From positions 1 to 37,393 of the IMG/VR virus record IMGVR_UViG_3300033553_000509: a stretch of 37,393 bases of DNA; one strand, 5' to 3'. The notes beneath the pieces are model-generated. The model saw nothing but the letters and a program-made list of their open reading frames with translations. It was not told the DNA's origin and did no database searches. A program made the position numbers and the translations under genes. Source of the DNA: a virus. This document shows, piece after piece, positions 8,038 through 15,046 of the stretch (position 1 is its first letter; every line of letters begins with the position of its first letter).

Positions 8038-8360
8038 CAGCCGGGGAATATGCCGTGGCGGGTGCAGGTCAAAAATTGCATGGCCAGTTTATTATCCAGG
8101 CCCGATGCCACGTTTTGAACCGCTCGCACCCGTGTTTCAACGCGCGAAAGCGGCATGTTTTTCAGATCATGTTTTTTTAGCCAGGCAAGGGCTTTGGCCT
8201 TGTCGTAATATTTGATTTTACGTTTGCCTGTCATCACCGGTTCCGGGAAATGATAGTGTTGTTCACTGCACACCAGATAAATTTTGCCCTTGGCGATGCC
8301 GGTTAACTGGGCCAAATCATTGCGGCTGATCAATTCGATTTCTTCTGTTTTTATTATCAT
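8037..8360 (-). CDS. Putative helix-turn-helix protein in tail operon
   Basis: The N-terminal half (SRNDLAQLTGIAKGKIYLV, then FPEPVMTGKRKIKYYDKAKA) follows the pattern of AlpA/MerR-type winged helices, in which a 'fPeP' turn is followed by a basic strand and a residue that closes the wing. This suggests DNA binding. The C-terminal 40 residues are not recognised. It overlaps the DUF2460 gene by four bases and the 38-residue gene by one base. A DNA-binding protein among tail tip genes is unusual. Confidence 0.55.
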   Translation of the reverse strand: MIIKTEEIELISRNDLAQLTGIAKGKIYLVCSEQHYHFPEPVMTGKRKIKYYDKAKALAWLKKHDLKNMPLSRVETRVRAVQNVASGLDNKLAMQFLTCTRHGIFPG

Positions 8361-9232
8361 GGCGTCAGTAATTCAATGATTTCAATTTCCGAGGTTTCCC
8401 GGACGCCTGGAGACAGCGACTTGACATCGATGCGGCTGTTAAAGCGGCAGGGGATGTCGTATTCACAGCCGCCATAAACGACTTCGCCGGTCTGCGGTTG
8501 GGTGTTGACGACGCCGCCGCTGGTGTAATCGCTGTAGGCGGATGAATTGATCGCCACGGTGATATCAGTTGCGCCCACGGCGGTAATCAGGCCGCGCTGG
8601 CTGTTGATCTGCGTCATGCCCGCCACGCCGGAAATATACACCGACTCGTTGAAAACGAAACCGTGCGCCGCGCCGACCGTAATGACCGCGCTGGCGGCTT
8701 TCGTTATTCCGGCAACGGCGGCGGTCTTGTTGGCGTTAAAGGTGATCAGACCGGTATTGATATCGCCGTTCCACATCGTTAAATAAGGCGTTTCGACCGA
8801 AGCTATGCCGATTTTAATTGAACCGGACACAGGCTTGAAGATCGTGCGCACCGGAGCGCCGATGCTAAGCGGCGTGGACCCCAAACCATAGGCGACTTGC
8901 AATTGATAAACGCCGGCGGAAACCGGCTTTAATACCTGATCGAACGCGGTGGGGACGCCGGTGCGGTTGTTGGTTGAGTAATCGTCCAGCGCCTTGACCC
9001 GGAAACCGGCAAACATGCCATAGGCCCGGTGATAGAGGGCCATGATCTGAGCCCAGAGTTCAGCCGTGACCTGCGTATAGAAAATGCTATAGACGCGCAC
9101 CGGATAAGGATGCACCAGATGACGGTATTCCTGCCCGGCGGCGGTCTGCGTGATCTCGACATTATACTCGTCAGAATAAGACGCCCCGGCCCGCACGCCG
9201 ATGGGCAAGCGTTCTTCCAGAAATTGACCCAT
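8357..9232 (-). CDS. DUF2460 distal tail protein
   Basis: The start (FLEERLPIGVRAGASYSDEY) and end (EYDIPCRFNSRIDVKSL) are characteristic of PF09343/TIGR02217, the gene-transfer-agent gp12 family that forms the distal tail ring. The ordinary family is about 210 residues; this one has 291. The extra piece is at about residues 165-245, where ITKAASAVITVGAAHGFVFN leads into VYISGVAGMTQINSQRGLI, a small beta module of the FCCH-like type seen in other phage tail proteins. It precedes the DUF2163 gene in the operon. Confidence 0.9.
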   Translation of the reverse strand: MGQFLEERLPIGVRAGASYSDEYNVEITQTAAGQEYRHLVHPYPVRVYSIFYTQVTAELWAQIMALYHRAYGMFAGFRVKALDDYSTNNRTGVPTAFDQVLKPVSAGVYQLQVAYGLGSTPLSIGAPVRTIFKPVSGSIKIGIASVETPYLTMWNGDINTGLITFNANKTAAVAGITKAASAVITVGAAHGFVFNESVYISGVAGMTQINSQRGLITAVGATDITVAINSSAYSDYTSGGVVNTQPQTGEVVYGGCEYDIPCRFNSRIDVKSLSPGVRETSEIEIIELLTP

Positions 9233-9252
9233 ATTTTACGCCCGATAAGGAT

Positions 9253-9345
9253 TTACAAAATCACGTAATAAACAAAAGTTATGATGGCCGCCCAGCAAAG
9301 AACGTCAGCCAATAGCACCCATCTAAGCCCGCTAAAATTAGTCAT
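9253..9345 (-). CDS. 30-aa membrane micro-protein
   Basis: The frame from ATG 9345 to TAA 9253 encodes one hydrophobic span (WVLLADVLCWAAIITFVYYV). The start lies three bases after the tape measure stop, and the GGGTGA spanning that stop can act as ribosome site. The tight spacing supports a gene. Function is unknown. It is the second very short membrane peptide in the tail cluster. Confidence 0.45.
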   Translation of the reverse strand: MTNFSGLRWVLLADVLCWAAIITFVYYVIL

Positions 9346-9348
9346 AAA

Positions 9349-11571
9349 TCACCCATAGCGCTGGGACATGGCCATCAGGGATAACGCTTCGCGGGCGCCT
9401 TGTCCCGCTGCGCGTCTGACGTCCGGGGCATTGTTATTGCCCTGCACGATAACCGTGACGTTAGGCCGGTTATCCGGAACAGATTTAATATTATCCGGTT
9501 TCTGCACAGTTACGCCCAATTGTCCAGAACTTGTGCGGGACAAAGGCATGATCGCTTCCGGTCCTGCTTCGCCCATCAAGCCCATTTTCCCTCCTGGCAA
9601 AACAAAGTTGGTAGGTTTTTGGACCACTTCCCCACCTTTGGCGAAAGGAACAATTTGACCTGCATCAACCGCTATGCCTTTAGCCGCGAACGTAAACGAG
9701 GAATCCAGATAGGAGCTGGTTGCCGCCGTCGAAGCGCTGGAAAAACCCGAATAACCCGCTCCGGATGAACCGCCATACAAACTTGCCGCCGCGCCTAAAA
9801 TACCCACGCCCGCATCAACCGCGCTGCTGGAACCGGACGAACCGGACGAGCTGAAGCCATTCTTGAGCAGGTCGAACAACTGGGAGGATATATAATCAGC
9901 CGCCATCCGGCGCAAAGCCGTAGCGAAATTTTCTATCATGCCGCCAACGCCGTCCTTGAACGGATCGAACAGGAAATCGGCAAAGGAGGTTTGCATATTG
10001 CGCGCCGCCTGGATCGCGTACTGGCTTAATTGATCCTGCCCTTCCATCGCCGGTTTGATGTATTCATCGTTCCAGGCTTTGCCCAGTTTGTCGAATTCGG
10101 CCTTCGCCTGGTCGGCGTTTATATTGCCGGCCTGCAATTGATCCTGAGTCCGGGCCAGCGCCTCGTTAAAGCCTTCCTGAATGCCGCCGTATTTAATCAG
10201 ATCGTCATTGCTCTTGCGCAGGTCATAATATTCGTTCGCAGACTCGATCAGCGCCGCCCATTTCTTGTCCTGCAATTCCAGCGCGTCTTTTTCCCTGGCT
10301 AGCGCCAGCAGATTGGCCGCTTGAGCGGGCGCCAGGCCTTTTAAATTGCCGTTGATGATTTCATATTCGAGTTTTGCAGTTTCGCCGTTGGCGTCGCGCA
10401 GCGCTATCTCTTTTTCCAGACTGGCCAGCATCGACTGGTAAGATTGCTGCAATTGATCGACAGCCGTGCGGGCGGCGCTGTGGGAGCGGCCCGCCGATGA
10501 TTTAGACCCGCCGCCAGCGCCGATAAACTTTTGCACGGCTTCTGAGGAAGGAGCCGCCAGGCTGGCCACCGGCTTTTTCCGGCTTTCGCTTTGATGGATT
10601 AACAGCTGATCGCGTTTCAACAGCAAGCCGTTCAGTTTTTCGTTAGCTGCAATAACCGCCGTATCAGCGCCAAATACCGGCTTGAACAGGGCCGAGCGGT
10701 TCTTTAGTTTTTCCAGCCGTTCCCGCGAAGCCACAATATCATCATTAAGCGCGTTGACTTCCTTGGATATCGTGCCGATATGCTCGACATCATCGTAGAC
10801 GTTCTGAAAGGCGAAATCCCCGATGCCGCGCATGACGTTGTTGAACGTGACGCCGGATTGCGTGGCCGCGCCGATTTTATCAGCCAGCTGGTTAAAGCCC
10901 TGCAGGATCGGCCCGGCAATGCGGATTGACAAGCTGGCAATGCGCTCCTGCATGGTCGTCAACTGATCGTTAAAGTCGGCCGCAGCCTTTGCCTGTTCCT
11001 CCGTGATGCCGGACATTTCCTTGCCGACCCTTATTTGTTCCCGCAGTGCGGCGCTGCCTTGCGAGATAAGCGGCGCCATATCGGCATAGGCCCGGCCCAG
11101 AACCTTGGCGCCGAAAGCGGCTCTATCCTGAGAATCTTTTATTGAATTGAAAACATCGGCAAATTGCAAAAACGCTTCAACCGGGTCTTTTGCCGTAATG
11201 CCCAGTTTGGCAAACTCATCGCGGTTTTTGGCAATATTGATGCTTAACTTGTTGGACGCATCAGCAAAGGACTGGATATTGGTATCGGCCAGCTTGGTCG
11301 CATGATCAAGCCCGGATAATGCCTCCACAGTGATGCCGGTCTTGTCCGCCAGTTTGGACAGAGCATCAGCCGCATCGATGCCGGATTTAAGAAAAGCGCC
11401 GATACCCGCAATGGAAACCCCGATGCCGATTGCGCCAAAAGCTTTGCTGACGCGGCTGGACATGGTTTCAGCGCGCTGCTGGAAGCGATTTAAATCGCCA
11501 GTCATGCGGTCAACCTGAGAAGAGAACCGGGCTATGTTGGCCGTGAAATCGACCGTTACGCCTAATGCCAT
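9349..11571 (-). CDS. Tail tape measure protein
   Basis: The 740-residue protein sets tail length and is packed inside the tail tube. It has a long helical N-terminal part (VDFTANIARFSSQVDRMTGD), a hydrophobic segment (AIGIGVSIAGIGAFLKSGI), extended coiled-coil regions and a lambda gpH-like C-terminal part with a GGEVVQKPTNFVLPGGKMGL stretch followed by GEAGPEAIMPL, a hallmark of tape measure proteins. If each residue adds about 1.5 angstrom the tail would be about 110 nm. In most phages it directly follows the chaperone genes. Here several small genes and a reversed five-gene cassette lie between them. Confidence 0.93.
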   Translation of the reverse strand: MALGVTVDFTANIARFSSQVDRMTGDLNRFQQRAETMSSRVSKAFGAIGIGVSIAGIGAFLKSGIDAADALSKLADKTGITVEALSGLDHATKLADTNIQSFADASNKLSINIAKNRDEFAKLGITAKDPVEAFLQFADVFNSIKDSQDRAAFGAKVLGRAYADMAPLISQGSAALREQIRVGKEMSGITEEQAKAAADFNDQLTTMQERIASLSIRIAGPILQGFNQLADKIGAATQSGVTFNNVMRGIGDFAFQNVYDDVEHIGTISKEVNALNDDIVASRERLEKLKNRSALFKPVFGADTAVIAANEKLNGLLLKRDQLLIHQSESRKKPVASLAAPSSEAVQKFIGAGGGSKSSAGRSHSAARTAVDQLQQSYQSMLASLEKEIALRDANGETAKLEYEIINGNLKGLAPAQAANLLALAREKDALELQDKKWAALIESANEYYDLRKSNDDLIKYGGIQEGFNEALARTQDQLQAGNINADQAKAEFDKLGKAWNDEYIKPAMEGQDQLSQYAIQAARNMQTSFADFLFDPFKDGVGGMIENFATALRRMAADYISSQLFDLLKNGFSSSGSSGSSSAVDAGVGILGAAASLYGGSSGAGYSGFSSASTAATSSYLDSSFTFAAKGIAVDAGQIVPFAKGGEVVQKPTNFVLPGGKMGLMGEAGPEAIMPLSRTSSGQLGVTVQKPDNIKSVPDNRPNVTVIVQGNNNAPDVRRAAGQGAREALSLMAMSQRYG

Positions 11572-11618
11572 GACTGAATCCTTTTAATAATTTTAAATTA
11601 TCGTAAAAAATGGAAACC

Positions 11619-11704
11619 GCGTAGGTTGGGTTAGGCGAAAGCCGTAACCCAACATAACAAACGCGCAAATGTTGGGTTGCGAAAAGAAGCAACCCAACCT
11701 ACGC
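11619..11704. repeat. Dispersed GTAGGTTGGGTT inverted repeat
   Basis: Outer arms GCGTAGGTTGGGTT (11619-11632) and its exact reverse complement (11691-11704) enclose two inner hairpins (GGGTTAGGC/GCCGTAACCC and GTTGGGTTGC/GCAACCCAAC). It could fold as a three-way junction. This repeat type is widespread in bacterial chromosomes. It sits upstream of the tape measure start and of the plus-strand cassette, so it may insulate the two transcription units. Confidence 0.75.
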
Positions 11705-11716
11705 AGGCTTTTTGTC

Positions 11717-11746
11717 TTGACTGTTACCGGTAATTGTGAAACAATA
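11717..11746 (+). promoter_or_regulatory. Candidate promoter of the plus-strand moron
   Basis: TTGACT at 11717-11722 is a good -35 box. An ACAATA at 11741-11746 is a weak -10 box at 18-base spacing. It is followed by GGAGAG (11771-11776) and a TTG start at 11781. A promoter is expected because the cassette opposes the late operon. Confidence 0.4.
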
Positions 11747-11780
11747 AACGCATCCTGAAAAAGCTCAACTGGAGAGTAGC

Positions 11781-11963
11781 TTGAAAAAAACCAACGCGCA
11801 ACGACAAGCGGAAAGCCGCGCCCGGCTGGCGCATGGCGGCTTGTTTAAACGCCGCGATTTCTGGCTGCATCCAGATGATGAGCCGGTATTGAGAGCGCTT
11901 GAGCTGGAATTAAGAAAAAAAAGATTAACTGGAGCAGAAAATAATGACAACGATAACTTTTGA
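11781..11963 (+). CDS. Small basic regulator-like protein, 60 aa
   Basis: First gene of the reversed cassette. The start is TTG with a strong GGAGAG ribosome site nine bases upstream. The sequence (TNAQRQAESRARLAHGG, then RRDFWLHPDDEPVLRALELE) has a basic N-terminus and a ribbon-helix-helix-like pattern in which a short strand is followed by two helices, as in many small phage and plasmid DNA-binding proteins. It overlaps the DUF1640 gene by 20 bases. It may regulate the cassette; this is an inference. Confidence 0.6.
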   Translation: MKKTNAQRQAESRARLAHGGLFKRRDFWLHPDDEPVLRALELELRKKRLTGAENNDNDNF

Positions 11964-12186
11964 CACCTTAAAATTTGTCGAACGGCTTAGAGCAGGCGGT
12001 TTTTCAGATGAGCAGGCCAAAGCCGAAGTAGAAGCATTAACGGCGGCTTTTAATGAAGCCATCGCAGTGCGCGATCTGGCCACCAAGTTTGATCTTGAAG
12101 CCTTGAAAGCCGAACTTATCAAATGGATGGCCGGTTTGCTATTAGCGCAAGCGGCTATCGTAGCCGCATTGGTAAAACTGTTATGA
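11944..12186 (+). CDS. DUF1640-like coiled-coil membrane protein
   Basis: The 80-residue protein begins with a conserved motif (FVERLRAGGFSDEQAKAEVE) seen in the DUF1640/CCDC90 family, continues as a coiled coil (VRDLATKFDLEALKAELIKW) and ends with a single membrane span (LLLAQAAIVAALVKLL). Family members are common in proteobacteria, often next to phage or plasmid genes, with unknown function. The stop overlaps the lipoprotein start by four bases (ATGA). An envelope role at the inner membrane is likely from topology. Confidence 0.8.
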   Translation: MTTITFDTLKFVERLRAGGFSDEQAKAEVEALTAAFNEAIAVRDLATKFDLEALKAELIKWMAGLLLAQAAIVAALVKLL

Positions 12187-12611
12187 ACGCCCTGAAACAA
12201 ATCCTGCAACTATCAACCCTGATGCTTTTGCTCGCCAGCTGCGCCTTGCCCATTGAAATCAGGCCGCCGCCAGCAGGCACGAAAATAACCGAACTGTGCA
12301 TCATCGACAACCCCAAAGTGCTGATGGACGGTTTTTTGCCGGAACTGAAAAAACAGATACGCAGCCACGGCATTAAAACCCAGACCTGGAGCTCTTACAA
12401 CCCGGACGGTTGCCGCTACTGGCTGGACTATACCGCCAACTGGAAATGGGATTTGGTCATGTACATGATCTATGCCGACCTCAAGCTTTACGACCGGCAA
12501 ACCCTGATTGGCGAAGCCACGTTTGACAACACAGGCATCGGCCCGCGCCGCTATGGTTCAGCCGATGAAAAACTGAAAGCCTTGACCGGGCCTTTATTTG
12601 CGCAACACTAA
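12183..12611 (+). CDS. Sbal_3080-family lipoprotein
   Basis: The start at 12183 gives a lipoprotein signal peptide (LQLSTLMLLLASCALPIE) with lipobox LLASC and Cys near residue 20. An upstream ATG in the same frame (12123) would bury the signal and is rejected. The mature part (ITELCIIDNPKVLMDGFLPE, then HGIKTQTW, then CRYWLDYTANWKWD) fits the Sbal_3080 lipoprotein family. It would be anchored in the envelope. In a prophage such a gene is a moron, possibly altering surface properties or blocking infection by related phages, which is inference. It is coupled to the DUF1640 gene by an ATGA overlap. Confidence 0.8.
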   Translation: MNALKQILQLSTLMLLLASCALPIEIRPPPAGTKITELCIIDNPKVLMDGFLPELKKQIRSHGIKTQTWSSYNPDGCRYWLDYTANWKWDLVMYMIYADLKLYDRQTLIGEATFDNTGIGPRRYGSADEKLKALTGPLFAQH

Positions 12612-12623
12612 CCAGGAAAAGAA

Positions 12624-12842
12624 ATGGATAATATACCCGTCGTTAACAATCTAAAATTTGATAGCGTGGAATACCGGCAATCAATGAGCAAAATCTATGC
12701 GTTTGTCACCTGCATCGATGTTCAGAAAAACGGCAAGGGAACTAACAAAAAACGCTATTGGGGTGAAGTGGCCAGTTTTAACGATGCTGAGGAGCTGCTT
12801 AATGTCATTTCCTACGGTGCAAAGTGGGACCATCTGCCATGA
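12624..12842 (+). CDS. Unknown moron protein, 72 aa
   Basis: I do not recognise this protein. It starts MDNIPVVNNLKFDSVEYRQS and carries a basic middle (KNGKGTNKKRYW) and a C-terminal helix. There is no signal peptide or membrane span. A good AGGAAAAG ribosome site lies before the ATG. Its stop overlaps the next start (ATGA), placing it in the same transcription unit as the lipoprotein. Confidence 0.6.
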   Translation: MDNIPVVNNLKFDSVEYRQSMSKIYAFVTCIDVQKNGKGTNKKRYWGEVASFNDAEELLNVISYGAKWDHLP

Positions 12843-13075
12843 CTGACACTATTGAAAATCTTATCATTGAACAACTTCGCCACATCAGGAAAGCGGTTGA
12901 CCGGAACGCGGAGGAGATGTCGGATGTAAAAATGCGCTTGTCATCACTGGAGCGCTCAACCGCAGGTCTGCACGTTGACCTGGCGCAGATGAATTACCGT
13001 CTCGATATGTTTGACCGCCGCCTCGATCGAATCGAACACCGGTTGGAATTATCGGAAAATCCGGGAGAAAATTAA
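12839..13075 (+). CDS. Coiled-coil protein, 78 aa
   Basis: I start at ATG 12839 because it overlaps the preceding stop (ATGA); an upstream start at 12824 adds only five residues. The protein is almost entirely helical with heptad spacing (MRLSSLERSTAGLHVDLAQM, then RLDMFDRRLDRIEHRLEL), a pattern found in many small proteobacterial and mobile-element proteins of unknown function. It is the last gene of the plus-strand cassette, and its stop meets the convergent late gene stop with a three-base overlap. Confidence 0.65.
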   Translation: MTDTIENLIIEQLRHIRKAVDRNAEEMSDVKMRLSSLERSTAGLHVDLAQMNYRLDMFDRRLDRIEHRLELSENPGEN

Positions 13076-13218
13076 CCGCGCAAATAGTCCCGTTCGGTGA
13101 TCGGCGCCACTTCCGCGCCCTGGTAGACTTTCTTTACTTCCAGCAGCGTATAGCCGCCGCTTATGTACAGCTTGAACACTTTGCCATCGACTTTAACGCG
13201 CCAGAAATAATAAATCAT
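13072..13218 (-). CDS. 48-aa late-operon protein
   Basis: The frame from ATG 13218 to TAA 13072 encodes a short basic protein (MIYYFWRVKVDGKVFKLYI) with beta character and no membrane span. Its start overlaps the stop of the gp10-like gene by four bases (ATGA), strong support for a real coupled gene. Its stop codon overlaps the stop of the reversed cassette. Function unknown; probably minor in tail assembly. Confidence 0.6.
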   Translation of the reverse strand: MIYYFWRVKVDGKVFKLYISGGYTLLEVKKVYQGAEVAPITERDYLRG

Positions 13219-13667
13219 CGCCGGTTAATCTCGCCAAGCAATTGCCGCCCGCCCGTTTCGATGGCTGCAAGAATCAAATCCAGCGCCGCCTGCTTGTTGG
13301 CGTCAAAGGTATTGCGCACAAACTTGCGGCCAGGCACTTGCGTTTGCCCGCGCTTGTAACCATTCTCAACAAATTTGCCGTACCAGGCGCCTTTCATATC
13401 GGAGCGGCTGCGGCCCGGCTTGACGCGCAAATACACGCCGACCTTGCCGTTCCTGCGCCGCTGGTGGATTCTGGAATTGGCGACCACCGTTGCGCGTTTC
13501 AAGCGGCCGGTTTTTACCGGAGCGGCCGCGCGCACTTTTTGCAAGATCATCTTGGCGCCCGTGCGCAAGGCCAGCATCGTCACGCGGTCGCCCAGGCGCT
13601 CGCTGAACTGGTAGATAGCCCGCTGGGTTTCTGCGAGTCCACGGATATCAATATTAATTTCAGACAT
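13215..13667 (-). CDS. HK97 gp10-like tail/connector protein
   Basis: The 150-residue protein contains AAAPVKTGRLKRATVV and, near the end, YGKFVENGYKRGQTQVPGRK, the two conserved blocks of the HK97 gp10 family (PF04883). These proteins help join head and tail or complete the tail. I start at ATG 13667; a TTG one codon upstream is less likely. The gene normally lies before the tail tube gene. Here it lies after the chaperones, so module order is altered. Confidence 0.85.
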   Translation of the reverse strand: MSEINIDIRGLAETQRAIYQFSERLGDRVTMLALRTGAKMILQKVRAAAPVKTGRLKRATVVANSRIHQRRRNGKVGVYLRVKPGRSRSDMKGAWYGKFVENGYKRGQTQVPGRKFVRNTFDANKQAALDLILAAIETGGRQLLGEINRR

Positions 13668-13860
13668 CAACTATTTTCGCATTAAGTACTTTCAAATCCT
13701 TGCTCAACTCGATCAGAATACCGTGCAGCAAGGTCATATCCTGATCTAATTGTTCAATATGAATTTTATGCAGGTAAACGGCCTCGTGAGCAGCGTTTAA
13801 CCGCAAGATGATATGCTTGATTTTCAGGTTCAAATCGGCCTGCAATTGTTTATCAATCAT
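13660..13860 (-). CDS. Coiled-coil late protein, 66 aa
   Basis: The start at ATG 13860 (MIDKQLQADLNLKIKHIILR) is preferred over an upstream TTG that has no ribosome site. The protein is predicted to be all helix with heptad spacing in its C-terminal half (IELSKDLKVLNAKIVDV). Its end overlaps the gp10-like gene start by eight bases. There are no recognised motifs. It may be a small assembly factor. Confidence 0.5.
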   Translation of the reverse strand: MIDKQLQADLNLKIKHIILRLNAAHEAVYLHKIHIEQLDQDMTLLHGILIELSKDLKVLNAKIVDV

Positions 13861-13929
13861 CTTCACGATTTGTTTATTATTTATACGATTTAACAAAATT
13901 TGTTTGTCGGCAACAGCTTAAATCCCGGC

Positions 13930-13988
13930 AATGACCGCAGCACACAGGCTTATCCACAAAATTTGTGGACAAGTCCGTTGTGGTCATT
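13930..13988 (-). other. Long hairpin with DnaA-box-like arms
   Basis: Outer arms AATGACC (13930-13936) and GGTCATT (13982-13988) and inner arms CTTATCCACAAA (13949-13960) and TTTGTGGACAAG (13962-13973) make a long imperfect stem. The inner left arm contains a perfect DnaA box TTATCCACA (13950-13958); the inner right arm reads TTGTCCACA on the other strand. It begins at the stop of the 70-residue gene, so it could be a terminator-like or processing stem in the late message. There is no T-run. Confidence 0.5.
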
Positions 13989-14196
13989 CAATACCTTCTT
14001 TTTGCTCCAGGTCAATTTGTTTTAGCCAGTTTTCTGCTATGACCGCTGCGCTGATTAATTCCCGGCCGTGTTGCGCCATTTCATTGATCAGGCCCTGTTG
14101 CTGCATGAGGCATCCCAATTCGCGCATATCACTGACCAGTTTTTGCAGCTTGCCGGTAATTTCGTCACTATCAACAACAAAATTATCATCAACCAT
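13984..14196 (-). CDS. Helical late protein, 70 aa
   Basis: Unrecognised protein, acidic at the N-terminus (MVDDNFVVDSDEITGKLQ) and helical throughout (LGCLMQQQGLINEMAQHG). The start lies inside the end of the frameshifted chaperone frame, an eight-base overlap. It is transcribed with the chaperones and precedes a long hairpin. A role as an additional tail assembly factor is possible but not shown. Confidence 0.55.
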   Translation of the reverse strand: MVDDNFVVDSDEITGKLQKLVSDMRELGCLMQQQGLINEMAQHGRELISAAVIAENWLKQIDLEQKEGIE

Positions 14197-14733
14197 TTTG
14201 AAAATCCCTGATTAAAACAAGCTGGCCGATCAGCAATTCAATATCATCGACGCCAAGCAATTCGACAATAAACGGCAAGGCGGCAAAGTCGATCTGCCCG
14301 GCCATTAAATTCCATGCCTGAATGGCCGCCAAAAATTCGCTTTCAGCCGGTTTTTGGCCGACAGGCAGGCTTTGGTATTCTAACCAGGTTCGGGCTTTTT
14401 TAGCGCGTCATCCTGCCGTTTCTGGGGGTCGTCGTAGGCTTTCAGGATGGCCTCGGTTAAAGGCGCCCACAAGTCCGGCTGGTCGGCCGCCCAATCCAGG
14501 AATAAAGCAGTCTCGAAAGGAACAGCCACGCCATCGCCGCCAGGAATGATATCCATTTCCCTGACGCCGGACCAGCCGGTGACATAGCGCGCCATGATAT
14601 CGCCCTGCGTGAGCGGCTTGCCGCGCATTTCCACCACTTCCAGATCGGTCGGGCGGCGCACGGTGAATGTGAAGCCGCCCGCTTCGACATGGGTCTCGCG
14701 GCTTTTTTTGAGTTTTTCCAGCAGCGCGCTCAT
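14189..14733 (-). CDS. Tail assembly chaperone, -1 frameshift fusion product
   Basis: The upstream chaperone reads through A AAA AAG at 14401-14395, slips back one base, and continues in a frame that stays open for 68 codons (ARTWLEYQSLPVGQKPAESE, then IELLIGQLVLIRDFQNG) to TGA at 14189. The product is about 181 residues. This is the counterpart of lambda gpG-T, made at a fixed fraction of the short form and used to load tail tube subunits onto the tape measure. The extension has no start codon or ribosome site of its own, and it ends just inside the next gene. The slippery heptamer is the same as in E. coli dnaX. Confidence 0.8.
14380..14733 (-). CDS. Tail assembly chaperone, short form
   Basis: The 117-residue protein (LKKSRETHVEAGGFTFTVRR, then PTDLEVVEM) resembles lambda gpG-type chaperones encoded between tail tube and tape measure genes. 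Zero-frame translation ends four codons after the slippery site (KKPEPG, then TAG). The start overlaps the Ig-like gene by four bases. Most ribosomes would make this form; a fraction make the longer fusion. Confidence 0.82.
   Translation of the reverse strand: MSALLEKLKKSRETHVEAGGFTFTVRRPTDLEVVEMRGKPLTQGDIMARYVTGWSGVREMDIIPGGDGVAVPFETALFLDWAADQPDLWAPLTEAILKAYDDPQKRQDDALKKPEPG
14395..14401 (-). promoter_or_regulatory. A AAA AAG slippery site
   Basis: The heptamer A AAA AAG is in the correct phase (CTA AAA AAG) of the chaperone frame. A -1 slip joins it to the downstream open frame. I could not define a downstream stimulatory stem with certainty. Confidence 0.8.
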
Positions 14734-15020
14734 AGTAGCTTTGCGCTAAGTTCAAGGCACAAAGCCTGGTCGGCAGCTTTAACCTGCACTTCCAGTTTAT
14801 CTGCGATCGTGATCAGGCCCTCGCCAGGCACCGCATCGGCGGTGACGTTGATCGTCGCCAGGCCCGGCGAAACCGGCGTAATGACGCCGTTGCAGTCAAT
14901 AATTGCGACGGCTTCGTCTGAACTGGTGAAGGTCCAGCCGTCGCTATGTATCTCGAATCCCAGCGAATCAATAATTTTGACAGAAACCAGCGCTAATTTG
15001 TTGGCGGGCAGTATGAACAT
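14730..15020 (-). CDS. Ig-like (BIG2-type) tail protein, 96 aa
   Basis: The sequence (SDEAVAIIDCNGVITPVSPG, then LATINVTAD) is the core of a bacterial Ig-like group 2 domain, where 'V-A-I-D-x-xG-x-I-T-x-x-x-xG-x-A-x-I-x-V' recurs. Such domains decorate phage tail tubes and capsids and bind surfaces weakly. Usually they are fused to the tail tube protein. Here the domain is a separate gene between the lysozyme and the chaperone, overlapping the chaperone start by four bases. Confidence 0.72.
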   Translation of the reverse strand: MFILPANKLALVSVKIIDSLGFEIHSDGWTFTSSDEAVAIIDCNGVITPVSPGLATINVTADAVPGEGLITIADKLEVQVKAADQALCLELSAKLL

Positions 15021-15046
15021 AAGTTTTATCCAGATTTTTATTGAAG

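Noticed and set aside
12123-12182. Earlier start for the Sbal_3080 lipoprotein
   Set aside because: It would place 20 residues before the signal peptide and lies fully inside the DUF1640 gene; ATG 12183 has the coupled ATGA overlap.
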